Shown here: positions 41,376-50,642 of the stretch, piece after piece
Position numbering within the stretch: position 1 is the first letter of the stretch
How the letters are laid out: each line of letters opens with the position of its first letter
Assembly: GCA_029976805.1 (NCBI GenBank)
Contig: JAPOLY010000006.1
Location: 1-63,863 of the forward strand
Direction of reading: 5' to 3'
From: a bacterium
Lineage (GTDB): Bacteria > Planctomycetota > UBA8108 > UBA1146
DNA length: 63,863 bases
The notes under the pieces: model-generated
What the model was told of the DNA's origin: nothing
What the model saw: only the letters and a program-made list of their open reading frames with translations
The model's database searches: none
Position numbers and translations under genes: made by a program

Positions 41376-42439
41376 ACGGAATCCTCCAGATCGAGGGAAC
41401 CCTGCTGACGTCCGCCCGTGGCGCCGTCCACCACTTTGTCAGCCGCGGGACCGAGGACTCTTCCGCGGGTGGTTTTCTCAATGAAACCGGCACGGATCAG
41501 ATAAGGCTCATGGACATCCTCGATGGTCCGCTCTTCCTCACCGACAGTGACAGCGATGGTTTTGACTCCGACAGGAGTTCCATCCGCTCTGGCCACCACT
41601 TCGAGGATCTTTCTGTCCACAGTATCGAGACCAAATGGATCCACACCCAGACGATCCAGTGCCGCACGGGCACACTCTTCATCGATCCTGTTGCTTCCAT
41701 CGACGTCGGCGAAATCACGAACCCTGCGCAGATATCGATTGGCGATGCGTGGAGTTCCCCGACAACGACTGGCCAACACACGTGCGCCCTCTTGATCGAT
41801 TTCAACACCCAGAATTCTCGCACTGCGTTCGAGGATCCGGATCAGATCCTCCACCTCGTAGGGTTCCAGCTTCTCATGGATGCCAAACCGGGCACGGAAT
41901 GGAGAAGTGAGATTGCCTTCCCGGGTAGTCGCGGCGACCAGGGTGAATTTTGGCAGGTGAATCCGCATCGATCGGGCATTGGGGCCCGAGTCGATCAGAA
42001 TATCGATCTGGAAATCCTCCATGGCGGTGTAGAGGTACTCTTCGACCACCCGGCTGACGCGGTGAACTTCATCGATAAAGAGGACATCCCCCTCCTGAAG
42101 CTCTGTCAAAAGACCGACGAGATCCTTGGCCTTGTCGAGTACCGGACCACTGGTCGCCCGGAAATTGACGCCCATTTGAGCGGCAATCAGACTCGAGAGT
42201 GTCGTCTTCCCCAATCCCGGCATTCCGGAGAAAAGGGTGTGATCCAGGGAATCGCCCCTCTTTTTGGCCGCCTCCAAATAGACCTTGAGATTATCCACCA
42301 CGGCTCCCTGACCGACAAATTCCGTCAGGTCACCCGGGCGAATCTGCTCTTCCACCGCGGAGGAGTCTCCGGGAATGGCGGCAGGCTGGGTCTGGCGTGT
42401 GGGGTCCGAACCACTGCTCATCGGTTCATCCGTTTCCAA
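41372..42439 (-). CDS. ruvB: Holliday junction DNA helicase RuvB
   Basis: 355 residues from TTG 42439 (GAGGGA upstream), or ATG 42421 six codons later. AAA+ motor that drives branch migration with RuvA. Seen: LTEFVGQGAVVDNLKVYLEA, Walker A SGMPGLGKTTLS, Walker B DVLFIDEVHRV, sensor 1 FTLVAATTREGNLTSP, arginine finger FRARFGI, RYLRRVRDFAD, and the winged-helix C-terminus with EPYLIRAGFIEKTTRGR. ruvA and ruvC are not adjacent. The stop overlaps the next gene. Confidence 0.97.
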   Translation of the reverse strand: METDEPMSSGSDPTRQTQPAAIPGDSSAVEEQIRPGDLTEFVGQGAVVDNLKVYLEAAKKRGDSLDHTLFSGMPGLGKTTLSSLIAAQMGVNFRATSGPVLDKAKDLVGLLTELQEGDVLFIDEVHRVSRVVEEYLYTAMEDFQIDILIDSGPNARSMRIHLPKFTLVAATTREGNLTSPFRARFGIHEKLEPYEVEDLIRILERSARILGVEIDQEGARVLASRCRGTPRIANRYLRRVRDFADVDGSNRIDEECARAALDRLGVDPFGLDTVDRKILEVVARADGTPVGVKTIAVTVGEEERTIEDVHEPYLIRAGFIEKTTRGRVLGPAADKVVDGATGGRQQGSLDLEDSV

Positions 42440-42642
42440 TAAATCCCTCAGATCTCAAGGCGCACCTCCAGCATAGTCGAATCCCCGATCCGGTGAAATG
42501 ATGCGGCGGGCGGAGAAGATTTTTTCCAGCTTCTTTTCGCCGGAACTGAATCCTCCGTGAAATTGCCGAATCATTGGTTAGGCTGTCGTCAACTCAAATG
42601 AAGAGCCGGGGGTCTCCACCCCCCCGGGAAGGGACGACGGGG

Positions 42643-43983
42643 ATGCCATCTCAGGCAGGGGAAAACACTCCGCCACCGGAGCAGGGAAAATCAGCAGACT
42701 CTGCGGGGAATCGCCGTCCCCTCGGTGCTGTATTGCTGACCCTGTTTCTCGATCTGGTCGGATTCTCCATCATCTTCCCCCTGTTCCCTGCGATCCTCGA
42801 CTCGTATCCCGATGATGATCTGCTCAAGGGCCTGCTCAGTTTCCTGCAGTCCCTTTCGCCGGAGATCGGGTTGGATGACCCGCGACTGATCACCCTCTTC
42901 GGCGGAGTGCTGGGATCCCTTTATTCCCTGTTACAGTTTTTGATGAGCCCTTTCTGGGGCAGTCTTTCCGACCGTATTGGTCGACGACCCGTCCTGCTGC
43001 TGACGATCGGCATCAATATGCTCGCAGCCCTGTTGTGGGCCTTCAGCGGTACTTTTCTGATACTGGTCCTGTCGCGCATACTCTCAGGAGCGGCCGGTGG
43101 CAACATCGCGACCGCCACCGCTGCGGTGGCGGATGTGACTCCCGGAAAAGAACGCGCACGGGGTATGGGTCTCGTCGGCGCTGCCTTTGGTCTCGGGTTC
43201 ATTCTCGGTCCCGCAATCGGTGGATACCTGTCTCTCTTTGACCTCTCCCACCTCGGCTCACTCCCTCTCTTCGGTGGACTCGCCTTTACCCCCTTCACGG
43301 TGGCGGCACTGGGTGTGGTGTTGCTTCACTTCATCAACCTGTTGTGGGTTTTCAAGGCACTGCCTGAGACGCGTCCCCCGTCAACGGAACCCAGACCGAT
43401 TCAATGGTCCGTCTCACTCGGAGGCCGCTGGGGCAACACCGTGCGCAACACCAACATGGCCAATCTTGTTTACCTGCTCGCATTCAGCGGCATGGAATTC
43501 ACACTGGCATTTCTGGTGCGTCAAAGACTCGACTTTGGAACGACAGAAACCGCCACGATGTTTGTCGTCATCGGTCTCATCCTCGCCCTCGTTCAGGGGG
43601 GCCTGACCCGCAGACTCGCCCACTCCTGGGGACCGGAGAAGACGGCGATTCGGGGAATGGTTCTGGTGGCACTCGGCCTCGTCGGTATCGCCTGGACCCG
43701 CGAGGATTGGCACCTCTGGGCCTCACTCCTTCCCCTGAGTGCCGGTTCGGCGATGGCGATGCCGATGCTGTCGACCATTGTCAGCAGCAATGTTTCCAGT
43801 GGGGAACAGGGAGCCGCATTGGGGGTCTTCCGCTCGTTGGGCAGTCTTTCCCGGGCGATCGGCCCCTTCGCTGCCGCCATCCTCTATTGGCAAATGGGTT
43901 CTTCTGCGCCCTATTTGGCTTCAGCACTCCTGTTGTTGATCCCGATGGCCCTGCTCTCGGGTGCTCTTGCCAGAAAAGGCTGA
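42643..43983 (+). CDS. MFS transporter, TetA/drug-efflux-like
   Basis: 446 residues from ATG 42643 (GGGAAGGGA upstream; the frame is open to 42574). About 35 polar residues precede the first helix (GAVLLTLFLDLVGFSIIFPL). The MFS A-motif GSLSDRIGRRPVLLLTI lies between helices 2 and 3, and a G/A-rich helix 5 region reads LVGAAFGLGFILGPAIGGYL. The second half has the repeat RSLGSLSRAIGPFAAAILY. Twelve helices in all. Resembles TetA-type proton antiporters; the substrate is unknown. Divergent from ruvB. Confidence 0.88.
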   Translation: MPSQAGENTPPPEQGKSADSAGNRRPLGAVLLTLFLDLVGFSIIFPLFPAILDSYPDDDLLKGLLSFLQSLSPEIGLDDPRLITLFGGVLGSLYSLLQFLMSPFWGSLSDRIGRRPVLLLTIGINMLAALLWAFSGTFLILVLSRILSGAAGGNIATATAAVADVTPGKERARGMGLVGAAFGLGFILGPAIGGYLSLFDLSHLGSLPLFGGLAFTPFTVAALGVVLLHFINLLWVFKALPETRPPSTEPRPIQWSVSLGGRWGNTVRNTNMANLVYLLAFSGMEFTLAFLVRQRLDFGTTETATMFVVIGLILALVQGGLTRRLAHSWGPEKTAIRGMVLVALGLVGIAWTREDWHLWASLLPLSAGSAMAMPMLSTIVSSNVSSGEQGAALGVFRSLGSLSRAIGPFAAAILYWQMGSSAPYLASALLLLIPMALLSGALARKG

Positions 43984-44037
43984 ATTTCCTAACATCTCCT
44001 TACGCCGCGCGATCCTGGCCCGGGAAGGGGCTTCGTC

Positions 44038-44859
44038 GTGCTTCACCAAAAACCAACCACCTCCCCCCGGGGGTGTGCTCATGCTTCAGCCTGCAGATCT
44101 GATGGCCCTCAGTTGCTGTCGTGGATCCCTGTGTCGCTGGCGTGGATTGCTGGGCTGCTCCTCCTGCCGATCATCGGTTGCAGCAGCGCTCCTGCTCCCC
44201 GTGGAGAAAGCATCTCCCAGGATGAATCGATGACCCCCGCGGATGTGGGCGCGATGATGACGGGCAGCTGGTATGTCGAAAATGAGGAACGAAGGGGAAT
44301 GGCCACTCTGGGCGGACTCCTCTCCTATGATATGACCACCTCACAGCATGTCGGCGGTCAAAAGGTGGGCGAAGAAAGAGTCACGGCCGGACCACTGTGG
44401 ATCGCAGGCAGAACCGAAAGCCGGGCAACCACTTCCCAGGGAAGCGAGGGCCGCAGCAATTGGTTCTTCCCCTTCTGGCGCTATCGAGAGGTGGACGGCC
44501 AGAAAACCCTCTACCCGCTGATGGTGATCCCGATTCCTCTGGGTTCGGTCGAAACGACAGATTTCGCACTGACGGATGATGAGTTCGATCCCTGGGCCGG
44601 TGTCAGTGACAACACCACTGTCACCGAGGTACTGGAAACTCCGGTGACAGATCCGGACCCCATCGAACCTGTCATTTCCGAAGCGATCGCACAGGCCCCC
44701 ATGACTTACCAGATACGCAAGGGGGACACCCTGTGGTCATTGGCAGTGCGCTTTTATGGAGACGGTCATCGTTATCCTGACCTTCTCTCCGCCAACCGCG
44801 GAACCCTTGCGGACCCAAGCCAGATGACGGTTGGCAGCACCATCGTGATTCCGAACTAG
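44038..44859 (+). CDS. LysM-domain lipoprotein
   Basis: 273 residues from GTG 44038 (GGGAAGGGG upstream). The N-terminal 30 residues are polar, then LAWIAGLLLLPIIGC forms a signal with lipobox (I-I-G-C). The middle part contains SWYVENEERRGMATLGGLLSYD and WFFPFWRYREVDGQKTLYPL, a soluble domain I do not recognise. The C-terminal 50 residues are a LysM domain: YQIRKGDTLWSLAVRFYGDG then HRYPDLLSANRG. Likely an envelope protein bound to peptidoglycan. Confidence 0.82.
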   Translation: MLHQKPTTSPRGCAHASACRSDGPQLLSWIPVSLAWIAGLLLLPIIGCSSAPAPRGESISQDESMTPADVGAMMTGSWYVENEERRGMATLGGLLSYDMTTSQHVGGQKVGEERVTAGPLWIAGRTESRATTSQGSEGRSNWFFPFWRYREVDGQKTLYPLMVIPIPLGSVETTDFALTDDEFDPWAGVSDNTTVTEVLETPVTDPDPIEPVISEAIAQAPMTYQIRKGDTLWSLAVRFYGDGHRYPDLLSANRGTLADPSQMTVGSTIVIPN

Positions 44860-44867
44860 GGATTTGT

Positions 44868-45908
44868 CTATCCTGCGGCGGGGGCCTCCACCAGGCTCCC
44901 GCCGCAGGAGGATCCCTGACCGGCGGTGCAGCCATAGCAGTGCTGTCCCGTGGCGATTTCCCGATCCCTCAGCTGTTCCTCGGTCACCGTCCACAAATCG
45001 GGAACCTCTCCACTCTCCGAATCTGCAGTCAGCCCCATCGACAGCATCTGATTGAAATCGCAATCATGTAATCTGCCGGTGTATTCGACGGACAGGGTGT
45101 CTCGACACATGAGGCCGGGAAGCGTGGCCTCATTGAAAGACTGTTCCAGCAACTGTCGGTACTCCTGCTCCTTGCCTTCCTTCCGCAGCTGACCCAGAAA
45201 ACGGGAGATAGGCATGTTGGTGATGGTGATCAGTCGGTCGAAAACGATGCCCAGGTCCTGCTTCAGAACCCTGCGGTAGTCTTCTTCCAACACATGGGCT
45301 GCGGGTGGCAGAGTCGCCCCTCCGGGATTGAACACCAGATCGAGTTGCAGGTTGGATTCGTGATCTGATCTTCCCTCGGCGGCCCCATAGCCGAGGTGGT
45401 TCAGTCGTTTCAGGCCGCGAATGCTGGTCTCAAAAACACCTTCACCTCTTTGGCGATCCACATTGTCTCGGGAATAACAGGGCAAGCTGGCGACGACATG
45501 AACTCCCTGTTGAGCGAGGAATTCTGCCAGGGATTCCTGCCCCTTCTCTTCCAGAATTGTCAGATTGCAACGGTCGATCACTTCCAGACCACGGGCTCTC
45601 GCCTGAACGACCAGATCCCGAAATCTGGAATGCAACTCTGGCGCTCCCCCGGTCAAATCGACCACTTGCAAATGAGGCAGTCTGTCCATCAGCGACAGAC
45701 AACCTTCGACCCCCTCTTCTGACAGCCTTTCAGATCTCGTCGGACCGGCACCGACATGACAGTGACGACACGACTGATTACAGACTCGGCCCAGATTGAT
45801 CTGCAGAACCCGAGTCCTGCCCCGCGTCAGTGATCTGCCCAATTTTTGCCGAAAACAACCGGATTCGATGCTCTTCAAAAGGTGATGCCTCCCGTGGATG
45901 AATGTCAT
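44868..45908 (-). CDS. Radical SAM protein of the ArsS (arsenosugar biosynthesis) family
   Basis: 346 residues from ATG 45908 (the frame is open to 45974). The radical-SAM cluster motif is GRVCNQSCRHCHVGAGP (CxxxCxxC). Then follow VVDLTGGAPELH, a cysteine in ASLPCYSRDNVD, LVFNPGGATLPP, ITNMPISRFL, and a cysteine-rich C-terminus: MCRDTLSVEYTGRLHDCDFNQ and HCYGCTAGQGSSCGGS. This is the TIGR04167 pattern, named arsenosugar biosynthesis radical SAM (seleno)protein ArsS because some members carry Sec. Here the C-terminal codons are ordinary TGC. No partner arsenic genes are nearby, so the actual product is uncertain. Confidence 0.88.
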   Translation of the reverse strand: MTFIHGRHHLLKSIESGCFRQKLGRSLTRGRTRVLQINLGRVCNQSCRHCHVGAGPTRSERLSEEGVEGCLSLMDRLPHLQVVDLTGGAPELHSRFRDLVVQARARGLEVIDRCNLTILEEKGQESLAEFLAQQGVHVVASLPCYSRDNVDRQRGEGVFETSIRGLKRLNHLGYGAAEGRSDHESNLQLDLVFNPGGATLPPAAHVLEEDYRRVLKQDLGIVFDRLITITNMPISRFLGQLRKEGKEQEYRQLLEQSFNEATLPGLMCRDTLSVEYTGRLHDCDFNQMLSMGLTADSESGEVPDLWTVTEEQLRDREIATGQHCYGCTAGQGSSCGGSLVEAPAAG

Positions 45909-46001
45909 ATCAGGCAATTTAGTCGGGTTTTGTCCCCAACGGAAACGCTTACAAAAATATTCCAACCTGAACACTACACAACACTTTGTTAATCAATAGA
46001 A

Positions 46002-46047
46002 TGTATTTACATACAGGAAGACGACCCTGTCCCGATTTTTGATCGGG
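46002..46047 (+). promoter_or_regulatory. AT-rich leader with two small hairpins before the cohesin/dockerin gene
   Basis: TGTAT/ATACA (46002-46006 with 46011-46015) and CCCGAT/ATCGGG (46031-46036 with 46042-46047, loop TTTTG) lie 60-100 nt upstream of the start. The preceding 60 nt are the most AT-rich stretch around and probably hold the promoter; no clear -35/-10 pair is assigned. Confidence 0.3.
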
Positions 46048-46103
46048 TCAGATTCAGGCCCAGTCCCACGGCTTGGCCCAACGGCGAGAAAGGAATCCCA
46101 TCC

Positions 46104-47453
46104 ATGTCCCTTCGTACCTATCTTGGTCTGTTCATGGCACTGCTTTGCGTGCTTGCCCCCACTGCGGATGCACAGACCAATTACAAACTGAGTGCTCCCA
46201 ATACCAGCAGTCTCCCCGGTGGAACGCTGGCTGCGGACATTCTGATGGCCAACCAGCCGGATCCCGCACAGGGATTCCAGTTTGGTCTCACCTACGACCC
46301 GACCCTGCTGACTCTCAACACTGTCATTCAGGGTGCCAATCTTCAGGCCCTTCGCAATGGTCAGGGTGCGGAATACTTCTTCTCCTCCGAGCCTGCCGGT
46401 AGTGGCGGAGTGACGGTCGGCGCCATCGTCAGCCTTTCTCCTCCCCTGCTTTCGATTCCTGCCGGAGAAGACTTCAGCGTCGCTCGCCTCGAGCTTTCGG
46501 TCTTGCCGACCGCTCAGCCTTCCCAAATCTCAGGATTGACCTTCACCAACACTCTCGGATCTCCTCCGGTCCTCTGTGTGATCTCGGTCAGTGGTGTTTC
46601 CCAGAGTCCGATCCTTGAGCACGGATCCGTGACTATCGAAACCCCGGCTCCCTCCGGACTTCAGGTCGTCGTCGATGACGCCTGTACCTGCAGCGGAACG
46701 GTTTCCTGGACCAATGGTGGAAGCTACGACTCGGTGATTGTCACCGTCGACGGAATTTCGTCTTCTTACGCGGGCGACACCCAGAGTCTCGCTCTCAATC
46801 TGAATGACGGTGCTCCGACCAACGTCGAAGTGTACGGAACCAGCAATGGCCAGAACTCCTCTGCCACCTCGACTTCCTACACTTGCAACACCACTCCGGC
46901 GAACGCTCCGATCTCTGATCTGTCCTGTTCCATCGATCACGAGACCTGCACCGCGACCCTGAGCTGGATCAACAACAGCCCCAACTACCAGGCACTGGAA
47001 CTGCGTGTGGACGGCCAGCTGGTGGCGACTCTCGCCGGAACTGATTCCACCACCACCTACGTCCTTCCCGCTGAAATGACCCCCTACACCCTCGAAATCT
47101 CCGGAATCGGTGAGTGTGGTGAGAGTCTTGCCGGAATGGGCTGCACCCTTGAGTGCCTTCCTGAGCGCTTCCGCAGAGGTGACGTCAACTCCGATACTCT
47201 GGTGGATATCTCCGACGCTATCGGAACCCTGTCATACCTTTTCCAGGGAATCCCCATGGTATGCCTGGACGCCATCGACACCAATGACGACGGCACCATC
47301 GACATTTCGGATGCGATCTCCACTCTCAGTTACATCTTCGGTGGCGGAACTCCTCCCGCCGCTCCGGGACCCACCACTTGTGGCGTCGATCCGGACAATG
47401 GCAATCCCGACAGTCTGGATTGCAGTGATTACAACACCGGTACCTGTAACTGA
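46104..47453 (+). CDS. Secreted protein with a cohesin-like domain, two Fn3/Ig-like domains and dockerin-like repeats
   Basis: 449 residues; ATG preceded by AAAGGA. Signal peptide to about residue 23 (ends TADAQ). Residues 25-175 resemble a cohesin-type beta-sandwich (YKLSAPNTSSLPGGTLAADI, QGFQFGLTYDPTLLTLNTV, EDFSVARLELSV). Two Ig/Fn3-like repeats at about 185-265 and 270-350 each contain a C-x-C/C-T-x-x-x-S-W core (CTCSGTVSWTN; CTATLSWINN). The C-terminus has two EF-hand repeats (RGDVNSDTLVDISDAIGTLS; DTNDDGTIDISDAISTLS) and a Cys-containing end. Such proteins are abundant in Planctomycetota; the role is probably extracellular adhesion or assembly. Confidence 0.8.
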   Translation: MSLRTYLGLFMALLCVLAPTADAQTNYKLSAPNTSSLPGGTLAADILMANQPDPAQGFQFGLTYDPTLLTLNTVIQGANLQALRNGQGAEYFFSSEPAGSGGVTVGAIVSLSPPLLSIPAGEDFSVARLELSVLPTAQPSQISGLTFTNTLGSPPVLCVISVSGVSQSPILEHGSVTIETPAPSGLQVVVDDACTCSGTVSWTNGGSYDSVIVTVDGISSSYAGDTQSLALNLNDGAPTNVEVYGTSNGQNSSATSTSYTCNTTPANAPISDLSCSIDHETCTATLSWINNSPNYQALELRVDGQLVATLAGTDSTTTYVLPAEMTPYTLEISGIGECGESLAGMGCTLECLPERFRRGDVNSDTLVDISDAIGTLSYLFQGIPMVCLDAIDTNDDGTIDISDAISTLSYIFGGGTPPAAPGPTTCGVDPDNGNPDSLDCSDYNTGTCN

Positions 47454-47475
47454 TTCTCGCCAGAACAAAGCGAAA

Positions 47476-47510
47476 TAAAAAGGGCCCGCAGGGTAATCCC
47501 CTGCGGGCCC
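47476..47510 (-). terminator. Strong hairpin between convergent genes, terminator of ribBA
   Basis: A perfect 12-bp stem GGGCCCGCAGGG with CCCTGCGGGCCC and a 5-nt loop. On the minus strand it is followed by TTTTTATTTCG, an intrinsic terminator about 60 nt after the ribBA stop. On the plus strand only CTCCTTTG follows, so rightward termination is weaker but possible. Confidence 0.88.
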
Positions 47511-47572
47511 GCTCCTTTGATTGAAGAGTTACGCGTGATCGGTCTCACCCATTTTCGAACGATCCTCTCGAA

Positions 47573-48799
47573 TCAGATCGTTTCAAAGGTGTGACCAAAT
47601 TTGGTCTTCTTCGTTTTCAAATAGTTGATGTTCACAGGTCCGACCCCCAACTCCAACGGGACTCTCTGGGTGACCTGAACACCATTCTCTTCCAATCCCT
47701 CGACCTTGCCGGGATTGTTGGTCAGCAGACGCACCTGCTTCACGGACAACGCCCTGAGGATCTTTGCCGCAGCTGAGTATTCGCGCAGGTCTGCCTCGAA
47801 GCCCATGTGTTCATTGGCTTCAACGGTGTCCATCCCCTCGGATTCCATCAGGTGGTAGGCCTCAATCTTTTTGGCGAGGCCGATTCCGCGTCCCTCCTGG
47901 GGAAGGTAGATCAAGGCGCCACGCTCTTTGGCACCGATCATCTTGAGGGAGTGATCCAACTGCATTCCACAGTCACAACGCAGGGATCCAAAAACATCCC
48001 CTGTCATGCATGCACTGTGCACCCGGACGAGAGGATCATTGTCCCCTTCACTCAGATCCCCCATGCGCAGCACGGTCACCGGGTCATCGTCAGCGGTCTT
48101 CCAGCACTCCAACTCAAAGACTCCATAGGGAGTGGGCAAGTGGGCAGCACTGAGCCTGACCGGAACTTCTGGTGCGGCTTCTTCAATCGTCTCACGCTCG
48201 CGGCGGTACTCCACAAGGCTGTCGATGGTCCCCAACAACAGTCCATGTTTCTCTGCAAAGACCTCCAGCTCGGGAAGACGGGCCATGGTGCCATCGTCAT
48301 TCATCACCTCGCAGATGATGGCCGCGGGCTGCAAGCCGGCCATGCGCGCCAGATCGACCGAAGCCTCGGTGTGTCCTGTGCGGCGAAGTACTCCCCCAGG
48401 CTTGGCTTTGAGGGGGAAGAGGTGACCGGGACGATTGAACTGATCCGGCCGGGCGTTGGGATCGGCAAGAAGACGAGCCGTATGAGCACGGTCTGCAGCG
48501 CTGATCCCGGTAGTGATGCCTTCGGAAGCATCCACCGAAACAGTGAACGCACACTCCCCGGGCAGGGTCGGGCGGTCGCTCATCGGCGGAAGATCGAGTC
48601 TCTCACAGAACTCGGCGGCCATCGGTGCACAGATCAGGCCTCGCCCCTCGAGGGCGCAAAACTTGATGTGTTCGTCGGTGACCAACTCTGCCGCCATGAC
48701 GATGTCACCCTCATTTTCGCGATCCGGGGCATCGATCAAAATGACCATGCGCCCCTTGGCGATCTCCTGTACCAATTCCTCGACTGTGGCAAATGCCAT
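47573..48799 (-). CDS. ribBA: Bifunctional DHBP synthase / GTP cyclohydrolase II (RibBA)
   Basis: 408 residues, with GGGAGC before the ATG. The N-terminal half makes 3,4-dihydroxy-2-butanone 4-phosphate: VILIDAPDRENEGDIVMAAE, GLICAPM, FTVSVDASEGITTGISAADRA (two adjoining runs), RPGHLFPLKAKPGGVLRRTGHTE likewise split, and VDLARMAGLQPAAIICEVM. The C-terminal half opens GTP: VRVHSACMTGDVFGSLRCDCG with the zinc cysteines, YLPQEGRGIGLAKKIEAY, and LTNNPGKVEGLEENG. Both active sites look intact. It supplies riboflavin precursors. No FMN riboswitch is visible in the 136-nt upstream gap. Confidence 0.97.
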   Translation of the reverse strand: MAFATVEELVQEIAKGRMVILIDAPDRENEGDIVMAAELVTDEHIKFCALEGRGLICAPMAAEFCERLDLPPMSDRPTLPGECAFTVSVDASEGITTGISAADRAHTARLLADPNARPDQFNRPGHLFPLKAKPGGVLRRTGHTEASVDLARMAGLQPAAIICEVMNDDGTMARLPELEVFAEKHGLLLGTIDSLVEYRRERETIEEAAPEVPVRLSAAHLPTPYGVFELECWKTADDDPVTVLRMGDLSEGDNDPLVRVHSACMTGDVFGSLRCDCGMQLDHSLKMIGAKERGALIYLPQEGRGIGLAKKIEAYHLMESEGMDTVEANEHMGFEADLREYSAAAKILRALSVKQVRLLTNNPGKVEGLEENGVQVTQRVPLELGVGPVNINYLKTKKTKFGHTFETI

Positions 48800-48935
48800 C
48801 GACGGCTCCCATCAAAACTCAGGTGTCCCGAAAGGTCGATCTGGACTGGATCTTCCCTCTTGATCACTCAGGGGTATGGACACCATTGTCCCTATTTTAG
48901 AACCGATTGGGGTCCCTTGGCACTGATTCCAGCCG

Positions 48936-49574
48936 TTATTGAGGAAGGAATTCCACACCTTCGAGTCGACCTCCCAAGCGCTCCCCTGCCTCCGAGACCT
49001 GTTTGAGGAGTCTCCGGGTGACCTCAGGGGCCTCCAGAGTGCCCCATAACTGGATCAGGCAACGACGGGTCTGGGGGGCAGTTTTCGTTCTCTGGGAGTC
49101 TTTGACGGCATTGGCACAGGGCCCCAGCGAATCCGCGAGGCAGATCAGGCCTGCGATATCGATCTCCTGGCCCGAAGCGTTGAAAACATATTTCTGCCCC
49201 GATTCCCCCATGCCGATGGAAAGCTCTCCTTCCACCCGGTCCAGATCGACCACGCTGAGTGGCAAGCCGGAGATTCTGGAGGCCGAATTACCGAGATCAA
49301 CCAGAGGATAAATGGACGTCAGTTTGCCCTCGGCTGCTGCTTTCTGAAGCCACTCACTGGAAGGCTTGCCCCTTCCAGCCGGCCGATACCCCCCATGTCG
49401 AAGCAGGGAACGGACCGCCTTGCGCAACTCTTCCGTCATCGGATCACAGGGAAACTCGGCTGAAATCATCTCCTGCAACCAGGGAGGACTCTCTTCTCCT
49501 TGCGGACCGGGAAGCTCAATCACCACCCCCGCGGCATCGAGCAACGGATGCTCTTTGACATGGATCTGTAACAT
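48936..49574 (-). CDS. B3/B4 domain protein (PheRS beta-like tRNA-editing domain)
   Basis: 212 residues. The B3/4 domain (about 50-205) shows LLRHGGYRPAGRGKPSSEWL, YPLVDLGNSASRISGLPLSV, VDLDRVEGELSIGMG, VFNASGQEIDIAGLICLAD, and SLGPCANAVKDSQRTKT. Stand-alone B3/4 proteins resemble the editing site of phenylalanyl-tRNA synthetase beta and are thought to bind or clear mischarged tRNA or related molecules; the function is not settled. It lies upstream of ribBA on the same strand with a 136-nt gap. Confidence 0.88.
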   Translation of the reverse strand: MLQIHVKEHPLLDAAGVVIELPGPQGEESPPWLQEMISAEFPCDPMTEELRKAVRSLLRHGGYRPAGRGKPSSEWLQKAAAEGKLTSIYPLVDLGNSASRISGLPLSVVDLDRVEGELSIGMGESGQKYVFNASGQEIDIAGLICLADSLGPCANAVKDSQRTKTAPQTRRCLIQLWGTLEAPEVTRRLLKQVSEAGERLGGRLEGVEFLPQ

Positions 49575-49666
49575 TCGCTTACCCCTCTTCAGTCAACGTC
49601 ACTCAAAAGGGCAGGCTGTGGCCTCACTTGCCCGACTGAGGCTCCCCGATATCATCCCTGGGGAGA

Positions 49667-50641
49667 TTGGATTTTAAAGTCACACCTTGGCAGGGGGCCA
49701 GATTGCCACGGGATACTTCACCCGTCCACGGGAACATCTTTGTTGCTCCCGATATCGATTCCCGACTGGCTCATCAACTGCTGGACACTCCTGCCCAGCG
49801 CGTCATTGCTGAGGGCCGACGGGGACGGTTGGAAGAGGTCCGATTCGAAGGGATCTCCTACGCCCGCAAAGTCTACCGTGTCACCAAAAAGTCGATTCAC
49901 GGGACTGCTGTGAGCTGGCTGCCGGCTTTCATGCGCTGGGGGCGGGTTCGCAGATCATGGAAGGCGATGCTTGAGGGAAAAAAGAGAGCACTGCCTTTGC
50001 CCAGAGTCCTTTGCCGTAGCGAAAATCGTCGCCAGGCAAGGCTGATCACAACCTGGATTCCCGGAGAACCCCTTCACCATTGGCATGCCCGCCAACTGCA
50101 ACAGTCCGATGACGATCGCTGGGAGCGGTCCTTTGCCGAGTGGATCGGTCCACAGTTGTATCAGTTGTTCGCTGCGGGCATGACCACCCGGGACCTGTCT
50201 CCCAACAATGTACTCATCACGGGTCCGACCCATGGTCCCTGGCAGTTCCATCTGGTCGATCTCGACGAAGCCCGGCTCCAGCGCTTTACCGAAGGGGATT
50301 CCTTCACCGATCAGGTGATCTATTCCCTCTCCCAGGTTGGACATTTGCCGTCAACGATTTCACCCAAGATAAAGTTGCGGGCTCTCATGGCATTTCTCGA
50401 TGCTGGCGGTCAGCGTTGGGCTGATGGACAAGCCGAGTTCGCACCCCGCTCCACTTCCTTCACCGATCGCAGGGCCGCTCGCAAAAAATTCATGCGACAG
50501 GTGATCGATGGGGTTCTGCGATTCGACCGGCGGAAAGAGAAACATTTGAAGAAGGCCGGGAGAAACGGCCGCTATGCCGGGTGGGGTCTCGACGATAACG
50601 GTCTTCCGGTTCCCTTTGACGGAGCCAGAGACGAAACCTGA
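49667..50641 (+). CDS. Lipopolysaccharide-core kinase-like protein
   Basis: 324 residues from TTG 49667 (GGGGAGA upstream). The fold is protein-kinase-like: a Lys-containing strand YARKVYRVTKKS, basic helices (KAMLEGKKRALPLPRVL), RQARLITTWIPGEPLHHW, the catalytic-loop equivalent MTTRDLSPNNVLITG, and the metal-binding equivalent FHLVDLDEARLQ (D-L-D in place of DFG). This matches the Kdo/WaaP/RfaP kinase group that phosphorylates core sugars in the cytoplasm. The C-terminal 90 residues are very basic. With kdsA in the window it supports a lipopolysaccharide-bearing outer membrane. Confidence 0.75.
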   Translation: MDFKVTPWQGARLPRDTSPVHGNIFVAPDIDSRLAHQLLDTPAQRVIAEGRRGRLEEVRFEGISYARKVYRVTKKSIHGTAVSWLPAFMRWGRVRRSWKAMLEGKKRALPLPRVLCRSENRRQARLITTWIPGEPLHHWHARQLQQSDDDRWERSFAEWIGPQLYQLFAAGMTTRDLSPNNVLITGPTHGPWQFHLVDLDEARLQRFTEGDSFTDQVIYSLSQVGHLPSTISPKIKLRALMAFLDAGGQRWADGQAEFAPRSTSFTDRRAARKKFMRQVIDGVLRFDRRKEKHLKKAGRNGRYAGWGLDDNGLPVPFDGARDET

Positions 50642-50642
50642 A

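Noticed and set aside
48800-48935. FMN riboswitch upstream of ribBA
   Set aside because: The 136-nt gap is too short and lacks the conserved RFN element sequence pattern.
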